Shown here piece after piece: positions 34,397 to 43,429 of a stretch of DNA of 64,000 nucleotides (position 1 is its first letter; each line of letters opens with the position of its first letter). The translations under genes were made by a program, and so were the position numbers. The notes beneath the pieces were generated by a model. The model made no database searches. It worked only from the letters and a program-made list of their open reading frames with translations, and was not told the origin of the DNA. The stretch is taken from positions 34,244 through 98,243 of the forward strand of contig NZ_JALJFG010000020.1 in NCBI RefSeq assembly GCF_023242475.1, given 5' to 3'. The DNA comes from Pseudomonas sp. MWU15-20650 (GTDB lineage Bacteria; Pseudomonadota; Gammaproteobacteria; Pseudomonadales; Pseudomonadaceae).

Positions 34397-34698
34397 CTGA
34401 GATCAAACAGTTTGTCGAAGTTGGAGATGGCGAGGATCTTGCGCACATCGGAGTTGCTGTTGATCACCTGCACTTCAGCGTCGTCGCCACCGGCATGGTC
34501 ACGCAACAGCAGGAGCATGCCCAGGGCCGAGCTGTCCATGTAGGTGGTTTCCTTCAGGTCCACCACGTAGATCTCGGGCACTTTGTAGAACCGCTCGTAG
34601 GCATCACGAAAGGCTTGGTGGCTACCGAAATCGAACCGCCCCTTGACCGTGATCGTCAACTTCGTCCCATCCAGGGATACTTCTGACTTGACTGACAT
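34393..34698 (-). CDS. hsbA: Anti-sigma factor antagonist HsbA (STAS domain)
   Basis: 101 aa, a STAS domain with the phosphorylatable serine in YMDSSALGMLLLLRDHAG. In P. aeruginosa, HsbA partners include the anti-sigma factor FlgM and the diguanylate cyclase HsbD, linking motility to cyclic-di-GMP. First gene of the hsbA-hsbR-hptB unit, here inserted between fliJ and fliK rather than beside flgM. Confidence 0.93.
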   Translation of the reverse strand: MSVKSEVSLDGTKLTITVKGRFDFGSHQAFRDAYERFYKVPEIYVVDLKETTYMDSSALGMLLLLRDHAGGDDAEVQVINSNSDVRKILAISNFDKLFDLS

Positions 34699-34773
34699 GT
34701 GACTGCTTCCTTGTCATTGGCACTGTGCAACAAGGTTTAGCAGGCGAACCGGATCCGAGCAACACCGTCGATC

Positions 34774-34869
34774 AAATGTGGGAGGGGGCTTGCTCCCGAT
34801 ATAGGTGTGTCAGCCAACAAACTCATTGCTGATGCACCGCCATCGGGAGCAAGCCCCCTCCCACATTTG
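34774..34869. repeat. REPIN between fliJ and hsbA
   Basis: Inverted pair of GTGGGAGGGGGCTTGCTCCC and GGGAGCAAGCCCCCTCCCAC arms, about 95 bp overall. It fills most of the 185-bp gap. Confidence 0.92.
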
Positions 34870-34883
34870 AACTGCATTTCAGG

Positions 34884-35333
34884 TTAGAACTGTTCGGGGC
34901 GGGGAAGGCGTTGGGACAGCTCATCGAGCAGCTTTTGCTCGCGCTTGTCTTCGATGGCCCGCGCTTCGTCGATATAGCGCTGGACCAGTTTGCGCAGCCC
35001 TTCAACCCGGGCAAACGCCTGCTGCCAGCTTTCCCGGGCCTTATCGAGGTTGCTCTGGTGCCAGGCCAGGCTCTGGCGCTGCTGGCCGACGGCGGTTTCC
35101 AACTGGTTGAGAAAGCCCTGGTAGCCCATCAGCCACTGGCCGGACACGCCCTTGCTGCCGCGCTCGATCCACTGCTGCTGGTACTCGCCGCGAAAGCGCT
35201 CCAGGTCGCCCAATTTGCTTTCGGCCAGGCGTACCTGGCCTTGAAAGTAACCCAGGCGCTGCACAGCGGTTTTTTCGGCCTTTTCGGCCATGTCCACCAC
35301 TGGGGCCAGACGCGAGGAGCGAGTGCTGGCCAT
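34884..35333 (-). CDS. fliJ: Flagellar export chaperone FliJ
   Basis: 149 aa, almost entirely a two-helix coiled coil (e.g. AEKAEKTAVQRLGYFQGQ, LRKLVQRYIDEARAIEDKRE). FliJ inserts into the FliI hexamer and recycles chaperones to FlhA. 3 bp after fliI and last gene of the fliE-fliJ operon. Confidence 0.94.
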   Translation of the reverse strand: MASTRSSRLAPVVDMAEKAEKTAVQRLGYFQGQVRLAESKLGDLERFRGEYQQQWIERGSKGVSGQWLMGYQGFLNQLETAVGQQRQSLAWHQSNLDKARESWQQAFARVEGLRKLVQRYIDEARAIEDKREQKLLDELSQRLPRPEQF

Positions 35334-35336
35334 GGC

Positions 35337-36695
35337 TTAGCCGCCGGGCGCCGGGGCGAAGATCGAACCCAGGTGCGCTTCGCTTTCGCCCATGCTGATT
35401 TTGTCGTTGAGGCCCTGGCGCAGGTAGCTCACCAACTGCAGCTGCAAGGCGATGGCCAGGTCGGTCTCGCGATCGCCACCGGCCACGTAGGCCCCCACGC
35501 TGATCAGGTCACGACTCTGTTGATAGCGCGACCACAGCTGCTTGAAATACTGCGCACGGGCCATGTGTTCCGACGTGACCACTGCCGGCATCACCCGGCT
35601 GATCGACGCTTCGATATCGATGGCCGGGTAATGCCCCTCTTCCGCCAGGCGCCGTGACAGCACGATGTGGCCGTCGAGCACGCCCCGCGCCGAGTCGGCA
35701 ATCGGGTCCTGCTGGTCATCGCCTTCGGACAGCACCGTGTAGAACGCGGTGATCGACCCCCCGCCCGCCTCGGCATTACCGGCGCGCTCCACCAGCTTGG
35801 GGAGCTTGGCGAACACCGACGGCGGGTAGCCTTTGGTGGCGGGCGGCTCGCCGATGGCCAGGGCGATTTCCCGCTGGGCCTGGGCGAAACGCGTGAGCGA
35901 ATCCATCAACAACAGGACGTTCTTGCCCTTGTCGCGAAAGTATTCAGCGATACGCGTGCAATACATGGCCGCGCGCAAACGCATCAGCGGCGCATCGTCC
36001 GCAGGCGAGGCGACGACGACCGAACGCTTGAGCCCTTCTTCGCCCAGGCTGTGTTCGATGAACTCTTTCACCTCACGGCCCCGTTCACCGATCAGCCCGA
36101 CCACGATGATGTCGGCCTCGGTGAAGCGCGTCATCATGCCGAGCAACACCGACTTGCCCACGCCGGTACCGGCGAACAGGCCCAGGCGCTGGCCGCGACC
36201 GACCGTCAATAAACCGTTGATGCTGCGAATGCCCACGTCCAGCGGCACGCTGATAGGGTTGCGATTGAGCGGGTTGATGGTCGGGCCGTCCATCGGCACC
36301 CAATCCTCGGCTTTCATGCCGCCCTTGCCGTCCAGCGCACGACCGGCGCCATCCAACACGCGGCCGAGCATGCTCATGCCCATGGGCAGGCGGCCGGTGT
36401 CGGCCAGCGGCACCACGCGGGCGCCGGGAGCAATGCCCGCCAGGCTGCCCACCGGCATCAGGAAAATCTTGCTGCCCGAGAAGCCCATCACTTCCGCTTC
36501 GACCTGCACCGGGTGGTAGCTGTCGTCGTTGATCACCATGCAGCGGCTGCCCATGGCGGCACGCAAACCCTCGGCTTCAAGGGTCAGGCCGACCATGCGC
36601 AGCAGGCGCCCTTCGAGGATCGGCTGGCCAGGCAACTGCGTGACCTCGGCGTAGCCGTCCAGGCGCTTGGCGAAGCTGGTGCGTTCAAGGCGCAT
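35337..36695 (-). CDS. fliI: Flagellum-specific export ATPase FliI
   Basis: 452 aa. Walker A is GLFAGTGVGKSVLLGMM, Walker B LLLMDSLTRFAQAQREI, and the catalytic Glu region GLIGERGREVKEFI. It is homologous to F1 beta subunits. The ATG at 36695 is used; the TTG six codons upstream has no homology or ribosome binding site. It overlaps fliH by 11 bp. Confidence 0.96.
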   Translation of the reverse strand: MRLERTSFAKRLDGYAEVTQLPGQPILEGRLLRMVGLTLEAEGLRAAMGSRCMVINDDSYHPVQVEAEVMGFSGSKIFLMPVGSLAGIAPGARVVPLADTGRLPMGMSMLGRVLDGAGRALDGKGGMKAEDWVPMDGPTINPLNRNPISVPLDVGIRSINGLLTVGRGQRLGLFAGTGVGKSVLLGMMTRFTEADIIVVGLIGERGREVKEFIEHSLGEEGLKRSVVVASPADDAPLMRLRAAMYCTRIAEYFRDKGKNVLLLMDSLTRFAQAQREIALAIGEPPATKGYPPSVFAKLPKLVERAGNAEAGGGSITAFYTVLSEGDDQQDPIADSARGVLDGHIVLSRRLAEEGHYPAIDIEASISRVMPAVVTSEHMARAQYFKQLWSRYQQSRDLISVGAYVAGGDRETDLAIALQLQLVSYLRQGLNDKISMGESEAHLGSIFAPAPGG

Positions 36696-37449
36696 CAGAG
36701 GCGTCCAGGTCAACGCTCAAGTCAGGCTCTGCCGGATGCAGGGCTTGCTCATGCAGTTGATCAAACAATTTGGCCATGATCTGGCTGATACGGGTTTCCA
36801 CCGTGGCGTCGATCCGGCTGTGTTCGGTCTCGACACGGCAACCACCAGGCAGCAACGAGGCGTCCTCGACGATGCGCCAGGTTTCTTCATGGCGCTCGCG
36901 CAAGGCTTTGACCTGTTCGAAATCCTGGGGGTTGATGTACAGCCGCACATTGCCGACGCCCAAGGGCAGCAGCTTGAGGGCTTCGCGCATCACCTTTTCG
37001 ATCTGAGTGGACTCCAGCACCAGCTCACGCTGGATCACCTGGCGGGCGATGTGCTCCACCAACCCGACCATGGACTTTTCCAGTTGCGAGTCCTGTTCGG
37101 CGATCGGGTCGAACAGGCCGCCCATCAAACGTTCCAGGCTGGCCAGCTTGACGCTGAGCGCCTCCTCGGCTTCCTGGCGGACCTTGAGCGTGGTGCTGCG
37201 AAAGCCGTCTTTTTCACCGGCCGCAAAACCTTCGTTGTAAGCCTCCTGGCGGATGGCTTCCAACTCTTCAAGGGTCAGTGGCTGGACTTCATCCAGCGGC
37301 ACTTCTTCCATTTGCGCGGGCGGTTCCTCTACCGGCTCAGGCTCGGGTTCCGGCACATGCGGGTCGAAGCTGGGCAACGACCAGATATCGAACCCACCGA
37401 CATCCCGCGCGCGAATCAGATCGCTGGGCGTCTCATCTTTGTTCGACAT
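36685..37449 (-). CDS. fliH: Flagellar export stator FliH
   Basis: 254 aa. An acidic Pro/Glu-rich N-terminus (PEPEPEPVEEPPAQ) leads to a long coiled coil and the conserved C-terminal FliH/V-ATPase E-like domain with NPQDFEQVKALRERH. FliH tethers and inhibits FliI. Its end overlaps fliI by 11 bp; 10 bp after fliG. Confidence 0.94.
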   Translation of the reverse strand: MSNKDETPSDLIRARDVGGFDIWSLPSFDPHVPEPEPEPVEEPPAQMEEVPLDEVQPLTLEELEAIRQEAYNEGFAAGEKDGFRSTTLKVRQEAEEALSVKLASLERLMGGLFDPIAEQDSQLEKSMVGLVEHIARQVIQRELVLESTQIEKVMREALKLLPLGVGNVRLYINPQDFEQVKALRERHEETWRIVEDASLLPGGCRVETEHSRIDATVETRISQIMAKLFDQLHEQALHPAEPDLSVDLDASDAP

Positions 37450-37459
37450 GCGCGGGGCC

Positions 37460-38479
37460 TTAGATCATTTCTTCGCCGCCCTTCCCGCCGAGAACGATTT
37501 CTCCGGCTTCGGCCATACGGCGGGCAATGGTGAGGATTTCCTTCTGGGCGGTTTCCACGTCGCTGACGCGTACCGGGCCTTTGGCTTCCAGGTCGTCGCG
37601 CAACAGTTCGGAGGCACGCTTGGACATGTTCTTGAAGATCTTTTCTTTGACGTTTTCGTCGGAGCCCTTGAGGGCCAGCACCAACACGTCGGAGGACACT
37701 TCGCGCAGCAGCGCCTGGATGCCACGGTCGTCGACATCGGCGAGGTTGTTGAACACAAACATGAGGTCTTCGATCTGGCCGGACAGGGTGTCGTCGATCT
37801 CGCGGATCGAGTCCATCAACTGGCCTTCGACCGAGCTGTCGAGGAAGTTCATGATGTCGGCCGCACGCTTGATACCGCCCAGGGTGGTGCGCGCGGCGTT
37901 GGAGTTACCCGAGAACTGCTTCTCGAGAATCGTGTTCAGTTCTTTCAGGGCCGCCGGTTGCACGGTGTTCAGCGACGACACCCGCAGGATGATATCCAGG
38001 CGCACTTTGTGGTCGAAGTGGCCGAGCACTTCGCCGGCCTGGTCCGGGTCCAGATAAGCCACGACAATGGCCTGGATCTGTGGGTGTTCGTAGCGGATCA
38101 CGTCGGCAACCGCGCGCGGTTCCATCCATTTCAGGCTGTCGAGGCCACTGGTATTGCCGCCCAGCAGGATGCGGTCGATCAAGCCGTTGGCTTTGTCTTC
38201 GCCCAGGGCCGAGGTCAACATCTTGCGGATGTAGCTGTCGGAGCCCACGCCCAGGCTGGTCTGGTCGCCGACGATCTCGACGAACTCACTCATCACCTGT
38301 TCGACTTGCTCGCGGTGCACATTGCGCATCTGCGCCATGGCCACGCCCACCCGCTGAACCTCTTTGGGGCCCATATGGCGCAGCACTTGCGCAGCGTCGG
38401 TCTCACCCAGGGACAACAGCAGGACTGCGGCTTTGTCGACCTTGGTGAGCTTGGCAACAGCGGCTCGATTATCACTCAT
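37460..38479 (-). CDS. fliG: Flagellar motor switch protein FliG
   Basis: 339 aa of three armadillo-like domains. The middle EHPQ motif (IRYEHPQIQAIVVAYLDPDQ) and the C-terminal torque helix (MSKRASELLRDDLEAKG) with charged residues contacting MotA/MotC are present. The start overlaps the fliF end by 8 bp. Confidence 0.96.
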   Translation of the reverse strand: MSDNRAAVAKLTKVDKAAVLLLSLGETDAAQVLRHMGPKEVQRVGVAMAQMRNVHREQVEQVMSEFVEIVGDQTSLGVGSDSYIRKMLTSALGEDKANGLIDRILLGGNTSGLDSLKWMEPRAVADVIRYEHPQIQAIVVAYLDPDQAGEVLGHFDHKVRLDIILRVSSLNTVQPAALKELNTILEKQFSGNSNAARTTLGGIKRAADIMNFLDSSVEGQLMDSIREIDDTLSGQIEDLMFVFNNLADVDDRGIQALLREVSSDVLVLALKGSDENVKEKIFKNMSKRASELLRDDLEAKGPVRVSDVETAQKEILTIARRMAEAGEIVLGGKGGEEMI

Positions 38480-40247
38480 CTGCGTTGATCCACTCTTTCA
38501 CGACCTGGGCCACACGGCCCGGGTCTTCTGCCACCAGACTCTTGATTGCGTTCAACTGAGCGTCATAGCCTTCGCTCGGGCTTGGCAACAGGATGCTTTG
38601 CGGGCCACCCAGGCTGACGCGGTCGTTGGCCAATTCGCCATCCAGGCCGCCCATGCCGCCCAACTCGACGTCGCCGCCGGCCAACGCGAGCTGCTTCTTG
38701 CCGTGACCGGTGATGTTGTTGAGCACCGGGCGCAACACGCCGAATACCAGCACCAGGATGAACAACACACCCAGCACTTGCTTGACGATGTCCCAGAACC
38801 ACGGCTGAGTATAGAACGCCGGGTCAGCGATCACTTCGCCACGTTCGGCGGAGAACGGCATGTTGATCACGCTGACGCTGTCACCACGGCTGGCGTCGAA
38901 ACCAACGGCGTCCTGTACCAGGCGAGTGAAGCGCGCCAATTCGTCGGCGCTCCATGGGGCACGAGTGACCGCACCATCAGCGGGGTTGACCTTGACCTGA
39001 TCATCGACCACCACCGACACCGACAGGCGGTTGATCTTGCCCTGCTGCTGCTTGGTGTGGCTGATAGAACGGTCGAGTTCGAAGTTCTTGGTGGACTGGT
39101 TACGCTTGTCCGCCGGGTACGGTGCGAGCATGGGCTGGCCAGTGGCCGGGTCCATGATCTGCTGGCCGTTGGCGTCCAACAGCGGCTGGCCGGGCTGGAT
39201 GGCACCTGCGCTCGCCGCAGCGCCACCAGTGGTTTGCGGCGCCGAAGCCGGGGCCGGTGGCTGGTTGCTCAGGGCACCCGGCACACCTTGCGGGCCATTG
39301 CTGGCAGTGCGTTGTTCGCTGGTGGACTGCTCACTGCGCAAGGCCGGCTGGTCGGGGTTGAACTGCTCGGACGTCGACTCAACGGCGCTGAAGTCCACGT
39401 CGGCGGACACTTCCGCTTTGTAGCGATCATTGCCCAGCACCGGTTGCAGGATGTTGTGCACACGCTGGGTGAGCATGCTTTCCATGCGACGGCTGTAGTC
39501 GAACTGCTTGCCGGCCTGAGTCAGCGAGGAGTTCTCGGCCTGATCAGACAGCAGGTTGCCCTTCTGGTCCACCACGGTGATTTGCGATTTGCTCAGTTCG
39601 GGAACGCTGGTGGCCACCAGGTTGATGATCGCCAGGACTTGGCCAGGCTCCAGGGAACGGCCGGAAAACAGCTCGACCAATACCGAGGCGCTCGGCTTGC
39701 GTTCGTCACGCACGAAGACCGAGCTTTTCGGAATGGCCAGGTGCACGCGGGCGCCCTTGACGTTATTCAGGCTGGAGATGGTCCGCGCCAGTTCGCCCTC
39801 CAGGCCACGACGGTAGCGGGTGGCCTCCATGAACTGGCTGGTGCCCAGACCCTGGTCTTTATCGAGGATTTCAAAGCCGATATTACTGTCCGACGGCGTA
39901 ACGCCGGCAGCGGCCAGTTTCATCCGCGCACGGGCCACATCATCGGCCTTGACCAGCAGAGCGCCGGAGTTGGGCTCCACGGTGTAGGCGATGTCCGCGG
40001 CGGCGAGGGTTTCCATGATCTGCTTGGAATCCATGCCCGCCAGGCTGCCATACAGCGGGCGGTAATCAGGTTGCTGCGACCACAACACCACGGCAAAACC
40101 AATCGCCACGCTGGCAGCCAGGCCGACCATCAGGCCCACCTGACGCAACATGGTCATTTCCGAGAGGTTTTCCAGGAACGACAGGCCAAACAGCGGCGGC
40201 TTGCCGTCTGCCTTGGCGGGTGCGTTGTCCACGACTGCTTCTGCCAT
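38472..40247 (-). CDS. fliF: Flagellar MS-ring protein FliF
   Basis: 591 aa. Two membrane helices (about residues 36-56 and 485-505) enclose the periplasmic ring-building motifs (YRPLYGSLAGMDSKQIMETL; VHLAIPKSSVFVRDERKPSA, both conserved) and an Ala/Pro/Gln-rich segment. The C-terminal tail binds FliG. 16 bp after fliE. Confidence 0.96.
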   Translation of the reverse strand: MAEAVVDNAPAKADGKPPLFGLSFLENLSEMTMLRQVGLMVGLAASVAIGFAVVLWSQQPDYRPLYGSLAGMDSKQIMETLAAADIAYTVEPNSGALLVKADDVARARMKLAAAGVTPSDSNIGFEILDKDQGLGTSQFMEATRYRRGLEGELARTISSLNNVKGARVHLAIPKSSVFVRDERKPSASVLVELFSGRSLEPGQVLAIINLVATSVPELSKSQITVVDQKGNLLSDQAENSSLTQAGKQFDYSRRMESMLTQRVHNILQPVLGNDRYKAEVSADVDFSAVESTSEQFNPDQPALRSEQSTSEQRTASNGPQGVPGALSNQPPAPASAPQTTGGAAASAGAIQPGQPLLDANGQQIMDPATGQPMLAPYPADKRNQSTKNFELDRSISHTKQQQGKINRLSVSVVVDDQVKVNPADGAVTRAPWSADELARFTRLVQDAVGFDASRGDSVSVINMPFSAERGEVIADPAFYTQPWFWDIVKQVLGVLFILVLVFGVLRPVLNNITGHGKKQLALAGGDVELGGMGGLDGELANDRVSLGGPQSILLPSPSEGYDAQLNAIKSLVAEDPGRVAQVVKEWINADE

Positions 40248-40263
40248 GACTTAAATCTCGTCC

Positions 40264-40593
40264 TTAAACCGGCATCTGCATGATGTCTTGATAAGCCTGA
40301 ACCAGCTTGTTACGTACTTGGGTCAAGGCTTGAAAGGAAACACTGGCCTTTTGCGAAGCGACCATCACATCGGTGAGGTCCACGCCGCTCTTGCCAATCT
40401 CGAAGGCGGTGGCCAACTGATTCGACGCTTGCTGGGTATCACTGACTTTGTTGATTGCCTGACCGAGCATGTCGGCAAAACTGCTTTGGCCCAATTCCGG
40501 CGCTGGCGCGACGGATTTCGGTTGAGCCATGGCATCCATTTGCATGGAGCGCATATCCAACATCAACCGATTGAACTCAATACCCTGGCTCAT
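40264..40593 (-). CDS. fliE: Flagellar MS-ring/rod junction protein FliE
   Basis: 109 aa with the conserved C-terminal half (FADMLGQAINKVSDTQQAS, VSFQALTQVRNKLVQAYQD). First gene of the fliEFGHIJ operon, 62 bp after a consensus sigma-54 promoter. Confidence 0.95.
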   Translation of the reverse strand: MSQGIEFNRLMLDMRSMQMDAMAQPKSVAPAPELGQSSFADMLGQAINKVSDTQQASNQLATAFEIGKSGVDLTDVMVASQKASVSFQALTQVRNKLVQAYQDIMQMPV

Positions 40594-40654
40594 GACCTTC
40601 TCTCTCCGACGACCCGCAATTTTTTGACACTACGCAGCGGTTGCTAGGGGTGGT

Positions 40655-40670
40655 AGCAACAAGGGTGCCA
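40655..40670 (-). promoter_or_regulatory. Sigma-54 promoter of fliE operon
   Basis: Minus strand TGGCACCCTTGTTGCT, an exact match to TGGCAC-N5-TTGCT and the best sigma-54 site in the window. It overlaps a 7-bp inverted repeat GTTGCTA...TAGCAAC (40640-40660). Confidence 0.95.
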
Positions 40671-40724
40671 GATCCGTGGCGATTCGTAAGAAAAGGCGAC
40701 AAACCCTGTCGGCCTATGTATTTG

Positions 40725-42101
40725 TTATGTCGCGAAAAGATACGCTTCCACGTCCATTCCCGCGTCGCGCATCTGCGCCAGCTTGTAACGCAGGGTGCGG
40801 GGGCTGATACCCAGGCGCTCGGCCGCCTCTTTGCGACGACCCCGTTCGGTGCGCAGGGTGTCGATGATCATCTGGAATTCGCGGCGGCGCAGGTCATCGC
40901 CCAGGGCGCCGACTGACTCCCCTTCAGCGGCGACCGGTGCCGGCGCCAGGCTCGGCAACGGTGCAGCGCCGCTGCCCATGGCCAGGCAGAAGTCTTGCGG
41001 CTGGATCAAGCCGCCCTGCTGCAAAATCAGCGCGCGCTGGATGGCGTTATCCAACTCACGCACGTTGCCAGGCCAGGGGTAACCGATCAGGCAGGCCTGG
41101 GCTTGGGCCGACAACCGCGCCTGGGCATGCTTCATTTTTTTGACGTGATTATTCAGCAGGCGCTCAGCCAGCGGAATGATATCCGCCGGGCGCTCACGCA
41201 ACGGGCGCCAGGCCAGGGGGAATACCGAGAGCCGGTAGAACAAGTCTTCACGGAAGCGCCCCGCCGCCACTTCACCCGCCAGGTCACGGTTGGTGGTGGC
41301 CACCACACGGATATCCAACTGGATCGGCTTGCGTGCGCCCACACGCTCCACTTCCCGCTCCTGCAGGACCCGCAGCAATTTGGCTTGCAGGCCCAGGGGC
41401 ATTTCCGAAATTTCGTCAAGCAGGATCGTGCCGCCGTCAGCCTGTTCGAACTTGCCAGCCTGGGCCGCAATGGCGCCGGTGAACGAGCCTTTTTCATGGC
41501 CGAACAAGGTGGCTTCCAGCATGTTGTCGGGAATTGCCGCGCAGTTGATGGCGATAAAGGGCTGTTTGGCGCGACTGGATTGCTGGTGGATATAACGCGC
41601 CAGCACTTCCTTGCCGGTGCCCGACTCGCCGGAAATCAACACGGTGGAATCGCTGCGCGCCACTCGGGCGGCCAGCTCCAGCAATTGCGCGCTGGCCGGC
41701 TCAAAGGCAATCGGACCTTCACCCTCGATGGCCGGGATCACGCCCAGGGCATGCCGGGCGACCAGTTCGATCAACGCCCTGGGCTCGAACGGCTTGACCA
41801 GGTAATCCGCCGCACCTTGGCGCATGGCGTCCACCGCACGTTCCACGGCGCCGTGGGCGGTCATCAGCAGCACCGGCAGTTGCGGCTGGCGCGCACGCAG
41901 CAGGCCGAGCAATTGATGACCATCCATGCCAGGCATGTTCACGTCGCTGACCACCAGGCTGAAAGACTCTTGCTCCACAGCCTCCAAGGCGTCCTCGGCA
42001 GAGCCCACCGCACGGTAGTCATGGCCCGCCAGCAGCAGCGTGTCAGCCAGTGCCTCACGCAGGGCGCGATCGTCTTCCACCAATAAAACCTTGATTGCCA
42101 T
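40725..42101 (-). CDS. fleR: Two-component sigma-54 activator FleR
   Basis: 458 aa. The receiver domain has its phospho-acceptor in VSDVNMPGMDG. An AAA+ domain has Walker A GESGTGKEVLARYIH and the sigma-54 contact loop GSFTGA, and a Fis-type HTH ends the protein (RRKEAAERLGISPRTLRYKL). FleR drives class III genes including flgF, fliK and flgBCDE. 6 bp after fleS. Confidence 0.95.
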   Translation of the reverse strand: MAIKVLLVEDDRALREALADTLLLAGHDYRAVGSAEDALEAVEQESFSLVVSDVNMPGMDGHQLLGLLRARQPQLPVLLMTAHGAVERAVDAMRQGAADYLVKPFEPRALIELVARHALGVIPAIEGEGPIAFEPASAQLLELAARVARSDSTVLISGESGTGKEVLARYIHQQSSRAKQPFIAINCAAIPDNMLEATLFGHEKGSFTGAIAAQAGKFEQADGGTILLDEISEMPLGLQAKLLRVLQEREVERVGARKPIQLDIRVVATTNRDLAGEVAAGRFREDLFYRLSVFPLAWRPLRERPADIIPLAERLLNNHVKKMKHAQARLSAQAQACLIGYPWPGNVRELDNAIQRALILQQGGLIQPQDFCLAMGSGAAPLPSLAPAPVAAEGESVGALGDDLRRREFQMIIDTLRTERGRRKEAAERLGISPRTLRYKLAQMRDAGMDVEAYLFAT

Positions 42102-42107
42102 GCTCTT

Positions 42108-43322
42108 CTACTCCGCGCTTGCCGCGCCAGAAAACAGCGGCAAGGTCATCAATGCACAGGTGCCACGCCCCAACCGGGAACGCAGTTGCAATTCTCCCTG
42201 ATGGGCACGTGCCACTGCCTTGACCACGGTCAGGCCCAAGCCGGTACCGTTGGTCTTGGTGGTGAAAAAGGGTTCGCCCAGGCGCTGCAGCACCACGGGG
42301 TCAATGCCACTGCCGCTGTCACTGATGCACAGGCGCAGGGTTTGCTCGCGGGTGTACAGGTGCACCTTGAGCCGTGCGCCCGGGCCGCTGGCCTGGGTGG
42401 CGTTTTCAATCAGGTTGAGCAGCGCGCCGACCAGCGTGTCACGGTTGCACAGCAACTCGCCTTGGTGGCTGTCACACTGCCAACGCAGGTTGGCATCCTG
42501 AACATGGGTGGCAGCTGCCGCCTGCAAGGACTGCATCAAGCCGGCAGGCGTGATGCGGTCGGTCAGTGGCAACTCACCGCGGGCAAACACCAGCATGTCG
42601 CGCACCTGGTGCTCCAGTTCATGCAGGCGCTCCTTGAGGCGCCCGGCAAATCGTTGATGGGTGGCGGCCGGCAGTTGCTCATCAGTCAAATGACTGGCGT
42701 AGATCAACGCCGCCGAGAGTGGCGTACGGATCTGATGCGCCAAAGAAGCGACCATCCGCCCTAACGACGACAACCGCTCATGCCGGGCCAGCTGGTCTTG
42801 CAGGTGACGGGTTTCCGTCAGGTCGTTGAGCAACACCAGTTGGCCAGGCTCGGCGTCCAGGGAACGGGTGGCGATGGACAGGCGGCGCCCATCTTTGAGG
42901 GAGATTTCATGGCCGTCGTCTTCACGGGGCGCGAAGCAACGGGTAATGACTTCGCGCCACAGCTCGCCTTCCAGCGGCAGCCCGAGCATGTCGCAGGCAG
43001 CCGGGTTGGCTTCGCGTACGCGGCCCTGATCGTCGATGACGATCACACCACCCGGCAGCAGTGACAGTAGGTTTTGCAGACGGTTGGCCAGGCGCTCTTT
43101 CTCCGCCAGCTCTTCCATGCGCTGGGCGCTGACGACGGCCAACTCGCCTTTAAGCTCGGAGACCCGCGCCTCCAGCAGGCTGTAGGAGTCAGTCAGTTGG
43201 CTGGACATCTGGTTGAACAGCGAAAACGCCTGTTCAAGACCCTGCCGGCTCTGCTGCTCTACAGACGGGACAAGCCCCTGGAGCTCAGGGACCGAAGATA
43301 GTTGGGCGGCGTGGGGCATCAT
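42108..43322 (-). CDS. fleS: Sensor histidine kinase FleS
   Basis: 404 aa, no membrane helix. A coiled-coil N-terminus, a PAS domain (about residues 85-165), HisKA with phospho-His in SLAHQIRTPLSAAL, and HATPase with NLIENATQASGP and GTGLGLTVVKA. It is a cytoplasmic kinase and partner of FleR. Tandem ATGs at 43322 and 43319. Confidence 0.94.
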   Translation of the reverse strand: MMPHAAQLSSVPELQGLVPSVEQQSRQGLEQAFSLFNQMSSQLTDSYSLLEARVSELKGELAVVSAQRMEELAEKERLANRLQNLLSLLPGGVIVIDDQGRVREANPAACDMLGLPLEGELWREVITRCFAPREDDGHEISLKDGRRLSIATRSLDAEPGQLVLLNDLTETRHLQDQLARHERLSSLGRMVASLAHQIRTPLSAALIYASHLTDEQLPAATHQRFAGRLKERLHELEHQVRDMLVFARGELPLTDRITPAGLMQSLQAAAATHVQDANLRWQCDSHQGELLCNRDTLVGALLNLIENATQASGPGARLKVHLYTREQTLRLCISDSGSGIDPVVLQRLGEPFFTTKTNGTGLGLTVVKAVARAHQGELQLRSRLGRGTCALMTLPLFSGAASAE

Positions 43323-43372
43323 GCTCTCTCGCTTGGCTGACCGTCAGTTAAACGGAACGTTGCGAGGGCTGT

Positions 43373-43388
43373 AGCAATACCCGTGCCG
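43373..43388 (-). promoter_or_regulatory. Sigma-54 promoter of fleSR
   Basis: Minus strand CGGCACGGGTATTGCT: one mismatch to TGGCAC-N5-TTGCT, correct spacing, about 50 bp upstream of fleS. Confidence 0.88.
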
Positions 43389-43429
43389 AAAAAAAACTAC
43401 TTACAAATCAGCAGGTTAAAAAACAGGCG

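Noticed and set aside
40640..40660. Inverted repeat GTTGCTA/TAGCAAC as a separate operator
   Set aside because: It overlaps the fliE sigma-54 -12 element; the symmetry may be only chance reuse of TTGCT, so it is noted inside the promoter entry.
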